Shown here in pieces: positions 31,764-42,653 of a DNA stretch of 64,000 nucleotides. The DNA is from Phymatolithon calcareum (Eukaryota; Rhodophyta; Florideophyceae; Hapalidiales). The notes below the pieces were generated by a model that searched no databases, was not told the origin of the DNA, and worked only from the letters and a program-made list of their open reading frames with translations. The stretch is taken from the NCBI GenBank assembly GCA_977006965.1, contig OZ345374.1:1-64000 (forward strand). The letters are read 5' to 3'. The number at the start of each line of letters is the position of its first letter. The stretch's first letter is position 1. The position numbers and the translations under genes were made by a program.

Positions 31764-32175
31764 TGAAAAATGTCATTCTCTTGGTCCACGTACAGTCTTA
31801 ATCCTTCTTGAAACTTTTATATTTTAAAATTCTATATTTCAAAATTCTATGAGATGGTCTCATCCGAAACGATACTGGGAATATATAGCGTCCGGATGAG
31901 ACTTTTCGAATCTACTTTTCCTCCAAAAGTTTTAAATTGGTTATATTTTGAGGAAAGGAAATGCCAATGAGAGGAGAATATTTGTCACTTTTTTACTGGT
32001 CCATGTTCTGCTCGGAAAAGGACTTGAGCAGTAAAAAAGGAATAATATCATGACAAATGTCATTTTCTTATTGGTCCACGTTTTGTCTTTATACTTCTTG
32101 AAAATTTTATATTTCGATATTCGATATTTCAATATTTGACGAAATTTTCTCATCCGGGCGCGATATTGCAGTGCA
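31764..32175. repeat. Direct repeat carrying the TCTCATCCGG hairpin family
   Basis: Blocks at about 31764-31900 and 32048-32170 share AATGTCATT-TCTT, TTGGTCCACGT, CTTCTTGAAA-TTTTATATTT and TCTCATCCG. In the first the end folds back: GTCTCATCCG at 31857 pairs with CGGATGAGAC at 31896 around a GATAC-ATATATAGCG core. The second keeps only the left arm, TCTCATCCGGGCGCGATATT. A third relative is at 56745-56940. Confidence 0.75.
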
Positions 32176-32589
32176 AGATTTTCCCTCTTATACATAGGCG
32201 CGTCAAATTTTCTTGGTGTAAAATCACGCACAAACAATTCTGTGCCTTTTTTAGATCATTCCATGGTATGCAAACATGACCAGAAACCTTGTTTTTCTCA
32301 TCAGTCGATCTTTCTTCCGAATCACTGCAACGGCGAGCGTTTGCGATGGCAGTGAGGTAGGGTGGCTGGCTTTGCAATGCATGTATCTGGCGCGGTGCTT
32401 ACGCGGACGGGAGTATTCTTGTCCACGTTGCAAACGATTAAGAGGACCTCCGGTCGGGAGCAGTACAAGCCGGAGGCCCATGGCCCCTCCAACATCGGGT
32501 CCTATAATGCTCACAGTATCATTGCCCTGTGAACAATTCAATTGCTCTGAGGGGAAGACGGAGTATCATACTACTTATGATACAGTTCG

Positions 32590-32900
32590 AGAACGGTGTT
32601 GTCTGCTGTCCACCCCCGGTTTTGTTCTTCTCAACGCGGTGGTCCACCCCCAGTTTGTTATTCTCAGCGCGGCGGTCCACCTCCAGTTTGTTGACCTCAA
32701 CGATACGGTCCATCCCAAATTGTTGTTCTCACCGCGGCGGTCCACCCCAATCGGTTCTCCACTTACAAGGTATGATATATTACTCCAGTCAATTGTCGAT
32801 TGGCGGTCTACCCCCAGGTTTTTTTCAGACCGCGGTCCACGCCCAGTTTTAACCACTCTCAATGTGATATATTGGTCCAGTCAATCGTCTATAAATGGAT
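32590..32900. repeat. Degenerate tandem array of a 33-34 bp unit
   Basis: GGTCCACCCCCAGTTTGTT and variants recur with CTCA-CGCGGCGGTCCA spacers at about 32605, 32638, 32672, 32706 and 32738, and again near 32806 and 32834. Because the unit is close to 33 bp, the minus strand shows an 11-residue repeat (LRxTNWGWTxA), but no real gene is inferred. Two copies of GATATATT-CTCCAGTCAAT or GATATATTGGTCCAGTCAAT (32774 and 32871) flank the last units. Confidence 0.75.
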
Positions 32901-35900
32901 GGGAAATCTTGAAAGTATTCGACGAATCGTTATGGAGATTATTGTGCAGTCACGTTGTAAGTTCTTCAAAACACATGTACTAATTTTTCGGCACCGCATC
33001 GTCGCTCTATTCATGGATGCGCAATTGTCCTATTTCGTCACGAGTTGTGCATCAGCGTCGGATCGGTTCTTTGAAAATGGCTTCAACACTTGAATGTGAC
33101 AAAAAACGTAAATACGCAACGTAGCAGAAATTAATTGAAATCGAAGGTACGCTCCAAGTTTCTTTTAGCTGGAAGTACTGTGTGTGCAAATTGGGTATCG
33201 AGTAAACGTTTACTTGCGATCTATTTTTTGAAGGAGAATGAAATATTCCAAGAACATTTGGCATGTAAGGCATCGCGCTTCCTAAAATGGGTAGTAAGCG
33301 ACAAAAGCCTTTAATTCTAGTAAGGATATCATGAACGTGACATATCCAACGCTATGCATATTCCTGGTCCCCGCACCATCTTGCTGTGGACCTGGTACGG
33401 GCGGACTTTTGAATAGCTGCTAAGTCAAAAACGGTATCAAACTAAAGAATATTTTGTCAAGTGTTTGGCGGAATGCAGGGCAAATTGAGCAGGAATAGAG
33501 CTTTATATTTCTTTAGTTTGAAATTTATTAAAAGCCCTCAGGAACACTTTTCAGAACGCAAGGGAGATGCATTTCAGCTGCTGCTATCTTGGAGCACCGT
33601 TACATTGCTCAAATCAGCACCGTCCGAGTTCATGTCGTAGCCCTGGCTGCAAAAACCCTCCCTCTGTCCGTAAGCAAAGGGTGACAGAAAAGCTTGGAGT
33701 CCACTTGTCAGATTATTTACAGTGTTAAACTGTCGTGCAGCACATGCTACACGGATGGCATCAGAACATGCAGACTGTGTAGATTGCCAAAGTCCGTGCA
33801 TCCAGCTCTTGCGTCGCCAAAGCGTACCAACCAATCTTGTGCATCAAATATCAGACTCGATACTTGATGCACAATTTCATCCAAGTGCTTAGAGAAGTAT
33901 TCTTATCCTGCCATCCTTGCTTCTTTGTTCACGAACATTATCATTTTTCTATCAACGTCATTCAGAAAATAAACAAGGCTGTCTAAGTCTTCTTCCAGCT
34001 GTATCATCCGCATCTCTCCGGAGTAACCGGAGATATAGGTCAAGCTGCTCCTATCTCGTACGGCATATCACTTTGGCTAGACCGCAGGTTCCCCCAGGCG
34101 AATTCTAGCTTCTGTTTCACACCATTTGCTTCTATGGCGCACGGCATATCATCGCGGCACATCCGTGTGTTCCACGAGGCATATTCTAGAAGCTGGGTCG
34201 TTTCATATCGCTTCTCTACATCGCATCGCAATAGTTTCAAGTATCAGACAATTTCATCACGCAGCTCTATCGACGGCCTATTTCACGTCATCGTAGAAGT
34301 GGATGGCGAAAAAAATTTGGTCCAGTACTGCATTTTCTGTGCTCCCAGCTCTCTTCTGTGATATTAGCAGATGAAATTCATTAACATTCATGCCGCGGCC
34401 GTAGTTCATCTCTTAGATCCAAGATAAATTAGTGCAGCGTATCTGCAAATATTCTTAAAGTAACAATTATGTAATTACGACAACTCCCGAGTTTTCCTTA
34501 ACGTTATTGAATTTTTCAGGGAGAAAAACTTGTTTTCAATTATCAATTCCGTCAAATTACACTTTCGGAACGCACTCGGCCATATACAGCATGACGTCCA
34601 ATCTTTTTACAGTCTGGAAGGGCTTCCTTCCCCAAATAAGGGATTTTGTGTATATCTACTCGCCTTCTCTGATTGAAGTCGTCGTGCTGAGATTCGAACC
34701 ACATATTGCCCAGTGGATGACGAGGAAAAACTGCCCACGTCGGACAGATATTTGAGCAGATATGACGAGTCCCAAATTACCATATGTCGGCATTGGTCAT
34801 GGACTACAATTTTGACATTCTTTGTTGATGCCGCCACAGTGGTGACTCTTGTGGTACTACAATTTGAAGCCAAACTTGAGGCAATCCCAGATTATGTCAC
34901 TCTATTCATGTCGATTCTCCTTCGCACGACACCAAATGTGCACAGAATGTGTTATTCAGATCTCAAAAACGAAAAAATATTCGGAAAAAAATCTGTTATT
35001 AACAAGAAAAGATTCACAATGTTCTATTTTCGAGAGAAGATTCATGATTAACGGTTAATTTAAATCCATCTTTCGTTCCGAAATCTCTGATTGGAAATTC
35101 AGAAAAATTCCAGATATTGAACGAAGAACGTTCAGACCCATCCAGTTCCGAAAAATGTATCTAAAAATCCGCTCGGATCGAGTTCAATTATATCTGGTTT
35201 GGATTGACATTGGTACAAATCCGTCCGGTACGACCACTAGGACACTTAATACTTCTTTAACAAAAATCGTACGAGGAAAACATCGAGAAAATTCGTCTTA
35301 TTCCGAAAAAACCTAGCTAATTCCGTAAATAATGAGTTCTCGACGGACATACAGAACAATATTTAAGAGGTCAGTGATGAATGTTCTACGTACGCCGCAT
35401 CCTGTTTTTTGAGGGACTAGATGGAGGTCAATCACCTAAGAGTAGAGTTTTCGCCGACGTGTTGTCGTATAGACGGACTGATAATATTGGGTCCACCCAC
35501 CCGAGTCTTTGAAAGTCTCTCAATATGTCTTCTGTGCGACGGTGGCTACGTAGAGAAATCCTTTAACGCAGTAGGACTGCCAGGAGGATGCAGTAAGTGC
35601 AAGCCGTAATCTAAGCTCAGCGCGGTACCCAGTCCGGTAAATTTCAGAGTGTAATTCCAGAAATACTTGGGGAGTGTAGACTATGTGACCACTGTTCATT
35701 GTTTTATACCAGGGGTGAGACCCGAATGAGCCAGTGTTTGTGAATCAAGCTTGGAACACTTGATTAGGGATCCTTACAGAATTCCGACTGACCCGATGCA
35801 TTTTTTTCAAGAGTGTGGAAACATCCGAATTTATATGCAGTGCGGGTGGGGCAGATATGGCCCAAGCCAATCGTAGAAGCGCGTAGCTTATCCGGCTTCT

Positions 35901-36968
35901 TTCTACCTACGTGGAGGGGTTCCTTGGGGGAGAGATCCTCTCACTCATGTTCCCAACCACAGATATATCTGCGAGTGCAGACTTGAAGTGCATGCATAGC
36001 TCTGGCCTCGGGCGGTATAGAAAGACGTACTGCCGAGGTCTCAAAGTTTGGAAGCGTCCTCGTCGCCACCTCTGCATTCTCGTAAACGAGTAAATAAGAT
36101 CCAAGCACTTGATTGATATGCCGTAACTGGTGAACGATTATGGCATGGGGCGATTTGTGACCCTGGCCGCATTTTCGGGAGGAAATGGTGTAGCAATGTG
36201 CGAGATTCAGTACTTCGAGCCGAATGGTTTTTTCAGTTCACACGGAAAAGCGGTGATCGTCGAAACGGACAAAACCACGCTGTCAGAGTCCCGACGTCGA
36301 CGAGGTTATGTGCGCATAAGGAATGCAGACTCCCGGTCTAGCCTGTTGAAAATATCCAAGATGTAATCTTCTTGTCGACTCTGTCAACTCGGGTGTTATA
36401 TGGTCAGTCGTTGGAGACACTTGTGACATCCAGGCGTAGACACTCCGCTTCGTGGAAGCACTCATCCTATTCTGACATCACTGTGACATTGTCTTATAGA
36501 CGGTTTGTCGCCACAGTCCATCCTCGTTTTCCAACATGAGGAATTGGCAGATTGAGAATGCTTTGCCACACTTCCTTGGCCGGAGCAACACAAGCGACAT
36601 GCTCGAGGTTTGCATCCGAATGCGAAAGGCCGATAAATGCCTTTGCTTGTCGGTCGCTCATTTTCACCTCTCTCTAGTTGTCGGAATCTTCCGCTGGAGG
36701 CTACTGCTCTATGAACTGATCGAGCTCGCGCAGTGAGAACAGAAGCTGTATCTTTTCTATCCAAAAGTAGTATTCTGTTGCGTCGAGTCTGTTGTGTCTG
36801 ATTTTTCGACCTTCAGCATGCCACTGTTAGCGTCCATTGAGGAATCTTCCGTCGCGCGAATGAGTTACTGCGTGAACGGGGCTTATACCTTGTCGAATAG
36901 TTTGTTCCGGGAGTCCACTGCGGCCGACCGATAATCGGCTCTCGGTGCAATCTATCCCGTATAGGAGA
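32901..36968. other. No gene recognised; one ~81-bp duplication
   Basis: About 4 kb of AT-rich sequence with only short frames. At 34060-34215 a unit of ~81 bp is duplicated, sharing ACGGCATATCA, GAGGC or CAGGCGAATTCTAG-like phrases and TTTC-CATCGCTTCT, with marked divergence. I see no promoter, RNA gene or domain. Confidence 0.4.
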
Positions 36969-37605
36969 ATCCGCTCCAGAAAAAAACGTGTCCCGGCCCT
37001 GTAAATAGAAAGATAGGTTCTTGAAACTGGCATACTGAGCACAGAGGTCCTGAGTACAAACGGCAAGCTACTCTGACTCAGATACCACGCCGAATATCTA
37101 TCCGGGCTCCGGTGTCTCCCGGGCTTGGGTTTGTGTCTTTTGTAACCAACCAGCATTTCACACGATGCCAGCGTACTCTCTCGCCCTGAGCAAGGGGTCC
37201 TTCTAAGGAAAACCCGGAGACGGTGCCTGCGGTTACTCGGCTTGGCCGTGTCGGGATTTCGAAACTGATAGTCCCCGCAACGTGAGACGAATCTGTTTGC
37301 TGAGCAAAGAATCTTTTTCAAGGAGTCTCATCTCGGACTTTCAAACACCGAGTGATGCCGGAACACCTACATCTAGCGCGTACTTCGGTCGACACCTGCT
37401 GTCCAAAGGATCTCCCGATATCGCACAAGAATATTGTAACCTTTTCAACGAAGGAGAGTTTGCGGGGCATACTCACCACGCGCTATGCGTGGCAGAAAAA
37501 TGTCTTTCAGACACCTTTCCGGCAAACAACAGTTTTCTCAAACCTGAGCTGAGATAAATCCGAGTGGTACTACAGAGACTTGGCTTTCGCCCGTACATCA
37601 GCGAT
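36969..37605. repeat. Left arm of a long inverted repeat (637 bp)
   Basis: It pairs along its entire length with 39278-39915 in opposite orientation, at an identity I judge to be above 90 percent; shared landmarks include TTTGTAACCAACCAGCATTT, CGACACCTGCTGTCCAAAGG and CACCACGCGCTATGCGTGGC. Open frames on both strands occur in both arms (for instance ICLLSKESFSRSLISDFQTP) but belong to no family I know. Confidence 0.9.
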
Positions 37606-39277
37606 CCGTGGAATCGTTCCAAAATTATATATAAAATATCATTCGAGATTTAAATTGAAGAAGGGGCCCAAAGAAAGGGGGTGCCAATTTTGGCACCAAA
37701 ATTTAAAATCCTATCTTTTATATATTTTTAGGCACACTGTACGGTTTTTTGCGCACCAACTTCCCGTTCGCGAAGAATTATGCGCTTAATACCGATCTCT
37801 TCGTCTTCATGAAGCAGTTAAAACCGTAAAATGCTTGCAACTCTGCGCGAGCGGCAACATTGTGCTCCAGATATGCGCGCTACTGCGCAAGATTTAGATT
37901 TATCTCCCATCTTGTTTGCAATTCATATGTTATTCATAATAATTAAAGCAATTTTTATTGATTTTAATCAAATTAGGCAAGCCGATAATATGCCGCCATA
38001 CATAATTATCGTGTGCGAGGGAACAGCTGTGCCTGCCAATAATATCTCACCATAAGACTTCTACGAGCAACTGTAAACTGTACTCTATTGTTATCTACTT
38101 AAATTTGTGGATCATAAAATATTTTTGATAATATAACGTTATTAAAAAGGGTCTTTAACTATATAATGAGCTATAATCTACACGTGTCGTGCAGTACACC
38201 TCGGAATGTCAGGAAAACCAAATTCCCTAAGATCATTTGCATGATGCAAAAGATCCCAGCTCGAAGAAATGTTGCAGTTTACTACCGTGTGAAATAGCGT
38301 CATCGATGCTTTCGCAAAGTTTCATAAATGTAATCATTTAACTCGCATCAGTTTGCAAGTTTAGCTAGGATGAGATGCAAGAAAGTTCTTCTATCATCGC
38401 GCTTGTTTTGTGAAATGGGGCTAAATTTATATTTAATGCGTCCCATATGTACTGCAACAACTCAAAACGGGACGCCTCGCACGTAAATAGAGTCTAAAGT
38501 TTCAATTAAAGCGACGAAATGAACAACACTCCAGGACAGTAGGAATGGGATTCGTCATTCAAGTTGTTATGAAACAAGAAAACTTGTATCCTAGAATACA
38601 GAAATCTCACCAATAACTCACATGAGGTATGATATGTATCATAAGTGTAAATTTTGTGTAAGTGCCAGTTGGCATGGCACGTTATGCCAGCGTCAGCAGT
38701 AAGGCAGCAGCCAGCTTGCAAAGTGCTGGAATGGTGACAGTGCTGGTAGTGTTGTCGAGTACTACGAGTGTGTGTTGACTATATGAGACTGAGGTCGGTA
38801 GCGACATGTCAGATTACAACTCAACAAACTCATCTCAACCCAACTTAATCCCAACCTTGCACTCAACCTCCATCAGGTTATGGGCCCATACCGCGCATAG
38901 CAACCATTGGCCAAGTAATCATCAAGCAAATCAGTGCAATCATCTTCATCATCGAAATCGGTGCAACCTTCATCATCATCAACCAAATCGTTGCAAATCT
39001 CATCATCATTCATATTGATGCAAGCAAATCGGATTCGGCATAAGGTTCAGAGTCCTTGGTGTGCCAACACTAAACGAAGCGTTCTCAACCTCATGAACAA
39101 ACATGGTATTTTCAATCGTGATACCTGCAACTCATTGGGGAACAGACTGCTCGCAATCTTAGTACATCAAAGCGAGGGCTACTGGATTTTCTTGCAGGGA
39201 CTCGCGTACCATATTGAACCAACTAAAAAGCTTTGGGCGGCCTCGACGTCCAAACATCGGAGCTCTGTTTCGTGAAA
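37606..39277. other. Spacer of the long inverted repeat; low-complexity ORF near its end
   Basis: AT-rich 1.67-kb spacer. At 37738-37800 it holds a copy of the GTTCGCGCAGA family. At 38900-39020 it has a CATCATCAT-rich low-complexity stretch that gives a Ser-rich plus-strand frame (38934-39275) ending at the right arm. No transposase motif is recognised, so the arms do not have an obvious driver gene. Confidence 0.5.
37738..37800. repeat. Dispersed GTTCGCGCAGA-family element
   Basis: Contains ACGGTTTTTTGCGCACCAAC, TTCCCGTTCGCG and TGCGCTTAATACCGATC, in the order shared by copies at 40.06, 40.29, 56.01 and 56.27 kb and by the hairpin at 8815. The repeated region is about 60 bp. Confidence 0.65.
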
Positions 39278-39915
39278 ATCGTTGATGTACGGGCGAAAGC
39301 CAAGTCCCTGTAGTACCACTCGGATTTATCTCAGCTCAGGTTTGAGAAAATTGGTGTTTGCCGGAAAGGTGTCTGAAAGACATTTTTCTGCCACGCATAG
39401 CGCGTGGTGAGTATGCCCCGCAAACTCTCCTTCGTTGAAAAGGTTACAATATTCTTGTGCGATATCGGGAGATCCTTTGGACAGCAGGTGTCGACCGAAG
39501 TACGCGCTAGATGTAGGTGTTCCGGCATCACTCGGTGTTTGAAAGTCCGAGATGAGACTCCTTGAAAAAGATTCTTTGCTCAGCAAACAGATTCGTCTCA
39601 CGTTGCGGGGACTATCAGTTTCGAAATCCCGACACGGCCAAGCCGAGTAACCGCAGGCACCGTCTCCAGGTTTTCCTTAGAAGGACCCCTTGGTCAGGGC
39701 GAGAGAGTACGCTGGCATCGTGTGAAATGCTGGTTGGTTACAAAAGACCCAAGACCAAGCCCGGGAGACACCGGAGCCCGGATAGATATCCGGCGTGGTA
39801 TCTGAGTCAGAGTAGCTTGCCGTTTGTACTCAGGACCTCTGTGCTCAGTATGCCAGTTTCAAGACCCTATCTTTCTATTTACAGGAGCCAGGACACGTTT
39901 TCTTCTGCAGCGGAT
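39278..39915. repeat. Right arm of the long inverted repeat (638 bp)
   Basis: Reverse-complement partner of 36969-37605. The match begins at ATCGTTGATGTAC and ends at AGCGGAT (39909-39915). A few substitutions and short indels distinguish the arms, for instance near the TCTTCTGCAG of the outer end. No flanking target duplication could be found. Confidence 0.9.
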
Positions 39916-40055
39916 AACCATTGAGTGTTCCCGAAAATGTATATAAAATTGGTTTTTCAGTTTTTGGCGCGCGAAATTAGAACACAATTTATTTTGTGGA
40001 AAGATGTCAATTTAAGATTTGAATTTTATTCGTTTGAAATTCTTGAAACGATTCT

Positions 40056-40346
40056 ACGGTTTTCAGCGCACTAAATTGGCCTTCGATCAGACGTATGCGC
40101 ATGATACTGCTCCGAAGGTCTCTTCAAGAGGAAGAGATAGGTACCGAGAGCGTAATTAAGGGTTGCTGGAAGTTGGTCTTCCCGTAGTCTGGCTTTGTCC
40201 TCACAAATTTAAAAAAGAAGATTTCCGAGTGCTATTCTATCGTAAATTTTGATTCATATTTTATAATTATACTTGGGCCCATTGCCGGGTTCTAGGACAC
40301 CATGTTCCCGTTCACGCAGACTTGGCCGCCCGATACTGTTAGAAAT
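40056..40346. repeat. Two more GTTCGCGCAGA-family elements
   Basis: The first (40056-40118) reads ACGGTTTTCAGCGCACTAAA, then CTTCGATCAGACG and TGCGCATGATACTGCTC. The second (40286-40346) reads CGGGTTCTAGGACACCATG, TTCCCGTTCACGCAGACTTG and CGATACTGTTAGAAA. Both are in the same orientation as the 37.7 kb copy. Confidence 0.6.
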
Positions 40347-41585
40347 CTCCCACTTGGGCTCGCCTTCCGGTTCCGAGCCTGTATGTCTGTGTAAAAGGGA
40401 ACTTGTGCTCCAAATTCGTGCTCCAGTCGAAAACAAATTTAAAAAATACCCCTCCGATATAACGGATGTCTCTAAAAAGCAATTTATTTATGAGGAAAAA
40501 ATTCAGGATGTTTTGTATGGCGACGCAAAAATTTGAAAATGTTAACTTTCGCCGGTATGGCGCTGATTTTCCCATGCGAATCCAAGCAGTATTCTCATAC
40601 ATGCTCACATTGCCTGGAAACAGATTAAATCTCAGCGCCATATCGGCCACTTTTCCTGAAATACAATTAATTTATGTCACGTGCGCCATACCGGCCAGCC
40701 GGAAATAGTATAGTACAATTCCGATATTGCTGGCTTTCTCGTCGCTCTTTCTGGTGCGTCATTTATCTGGTGAGCGTGACTCATTTTGTGCCACCGTTTT
40801 TGCGCCAGTGCCTCTTTGTACCTACCCGATGTTTCCGCTATGTTCGCCTGTCTGGCTACATTGGGAGTCCTTTGCATTCTTTCCAATCAAGCCATTACCG
40901 TTTTCTTCACTAAGTTCGCCGTGTTGTGCAATGTTCGTCTCTTTCTTATTTTCCGATATTCTCGTGCAGATTGCCATTTCACTATGACCCCCATTTCCAC
41001 CATGTCAGTCGTGGTTGTCATTTTTACTGTCACTGCCATATACAATGTACTTGCCAATTCCGCGGCGTAGGATAGTTCCGCAATAGTGGCCATTTTGGAC
41101 GATATCGCAGTTCCTGGCATTCATTTGGATTTCATTATTTCCGTAATGGCCGCTAATCACGGTCGTTGTCATCAGCTCCAGCATTTTTGTCCTGCTCGAA
41201 AGTCCACGCCGACTCCACGTTTCCGCTAGCTCCATTGTCTCCGACGCTTCCGCTATTGCTGGTATTGTTTATATTTCGTCTCTTTCTGCTATTCGCCGAG
41301 CCTGGCTTTCCTTTCAGCGCTACAGCTGGTTCTTTGAAGAATTCTCAGGCGTGATTGGGGGCGAACGGGTCGCCGACGGAAGAGTTGATACTACTCTGAA
41401 ATTCCGGCATGCGCATTGAAACAAAGCCATCTTTTCACATACTAGAAAAATAAAGTTTTCAAATCAAAAGTAGTGTTTTAACAGAACATACTCACAATAT
41501 GTGCACAGGAAAAGCAGAAACTCAGTTCGGCAAAACTACAATCATTTATGGAGGACTTCTTTCCTGAAACTTAAAATTTCAGACT
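40347..41585. other. No gene recognised
   Basis: The stretch gives plus-strand frames rich in hydrophobic residues (about 40727-41070), but the sequence is pyrimidine-rich and of low complexity there, and I see no family. Confidence 0.35.
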
Positions 41586-42653
41586 CAGACTCCGTGTCAG
41601 CTTCGTCACCAATACAGACACCTGCCAACATTATCTTTGCGAACGGAATAAAGCTCTCATGTTTTTTGGCAATGTAGGTCTGCTTCAGTTGCTCCTCAGA
41701 GGTATTCATTAATTTCCGAAAGTATTTAATGAAATCATCCTGAGAGAGATGGCTGAGAACCTGTCCACGTTTGTGCTTCTAAACAAAGATGGTTGCGAAG
41801 CTGGCACGAAAGCTCATTGCTACCACCTTACCGAATTCCGGATTTTCTTCTTGATCCAGCGACGAAGAGATGCTGTTGCACTGTCAGACTGAAGAAGCCT
41901 CCCGTCTCGCGTGTTTGGAAGCAAGTATCGGCGTCTCAAATTGCCCTGATTGATTTCAAAATTTGCATATATAAACGATAAAATGTTCTTGACGTGAAAC
42001 TCTAGAAGGGTGAGAATTAACATTGGCAAAAGCACATGTAGCAATTCAACGCTTCTCCTCCTCTTCTCATTGTCCAGATCAGGTTGGAAGAAATCAGAGA
42101 TCTCAATTTGCTCAGGACGCTCTAAAAGCGTGAAGACCTTCGGCCTTTGACCGCAATCATAGAACATGAGAAGAACGAGGACAATGAGTGTCCACTTCTC
42201 AAGAAAACCGGTCCGATGAACACATGACGCAGCTCCATTCTTTGAGATTTCCGGGACAGCATACTTATTGAAGCTATCGCACTCGTTTTTGGACGCCTTT
42301 TGAAATAGGGAAAAGTCATGTGGAGTTATAAACTTCCCCGTCATAGTCCGCAGCTCTTCCTGCTTTCATTTACGAGCTTGCATTCGGGAATAACACTTTT
42401 TTTCCCGGGACACATCACGGACGATATCTGCACCCGCGGAGATGGTGCCGCGCTGTTTATCCAAATTTCCATCAGCACTTGCAAAATATATATTTGTACA
42501 CTTTGTCAGACGGTAGAGATGATTAGCCTTGCACAATACTGTGCCGTTGCCCCGACGAATCTGAGAGGACTGCCGGAAGGCATTTGCAGATTCCGTGCTA
42601 CAATTGAGATTGATAATTGATAAATTCTGCCACATTGTGCTCGCATCAGGCAA
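41586..42653 (-). pseudogene. Crypton-like tyrosine recombinase (copy 2)
   Basis: This is a diverged paralogue of the 16.5-17.6 kb gene. The upstream frame (42366-42653) has SQIRRGNGTVLCKANHLYRL, matching FQIRAATGTVMCKAAYLIAL. The next (41820-42344) has FLEKWTLIVLVLLMF and RYLLPNTRDGRLLQSDSATA. A frameshift near 41845 then leads to MSFRASFATIFV (box II with the Arg kept), TAG, KHKRGQVLSHLSQDDFIKYF, and RKLMNTSEEQLKQTYIA with the candidate catalytic Tyr at 41674-41676, then an acidic tail (DEADTESES). It keeps the catalytic Arg that copy 1 has lost but is broken by a frameshift and a stop. Both copies lie on the minus strand. Terminal structures were not found. Confidence 0.55.

Noticed and set aside
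32575-32862. Repeat protein with 11-residue WGWTxA units on the minus strand
   Set aside because: The residue repeat follows automatically from a ~33-bp DNA repeat; frame is lost at units of 34 bp and no start, domain or extension supports it.
36827-37321. Genes in the long inverted-repeat arms
   Set aside because: Long open frames occur on both strands of both arms, with no known domain; duplication of the DNA explains their duplication.
38806-39018. His/Asn-rich protein gene
   Set aside because: It is a CATCAT low-complexity stretch that is open in several frames; only composition, no conserved feature.
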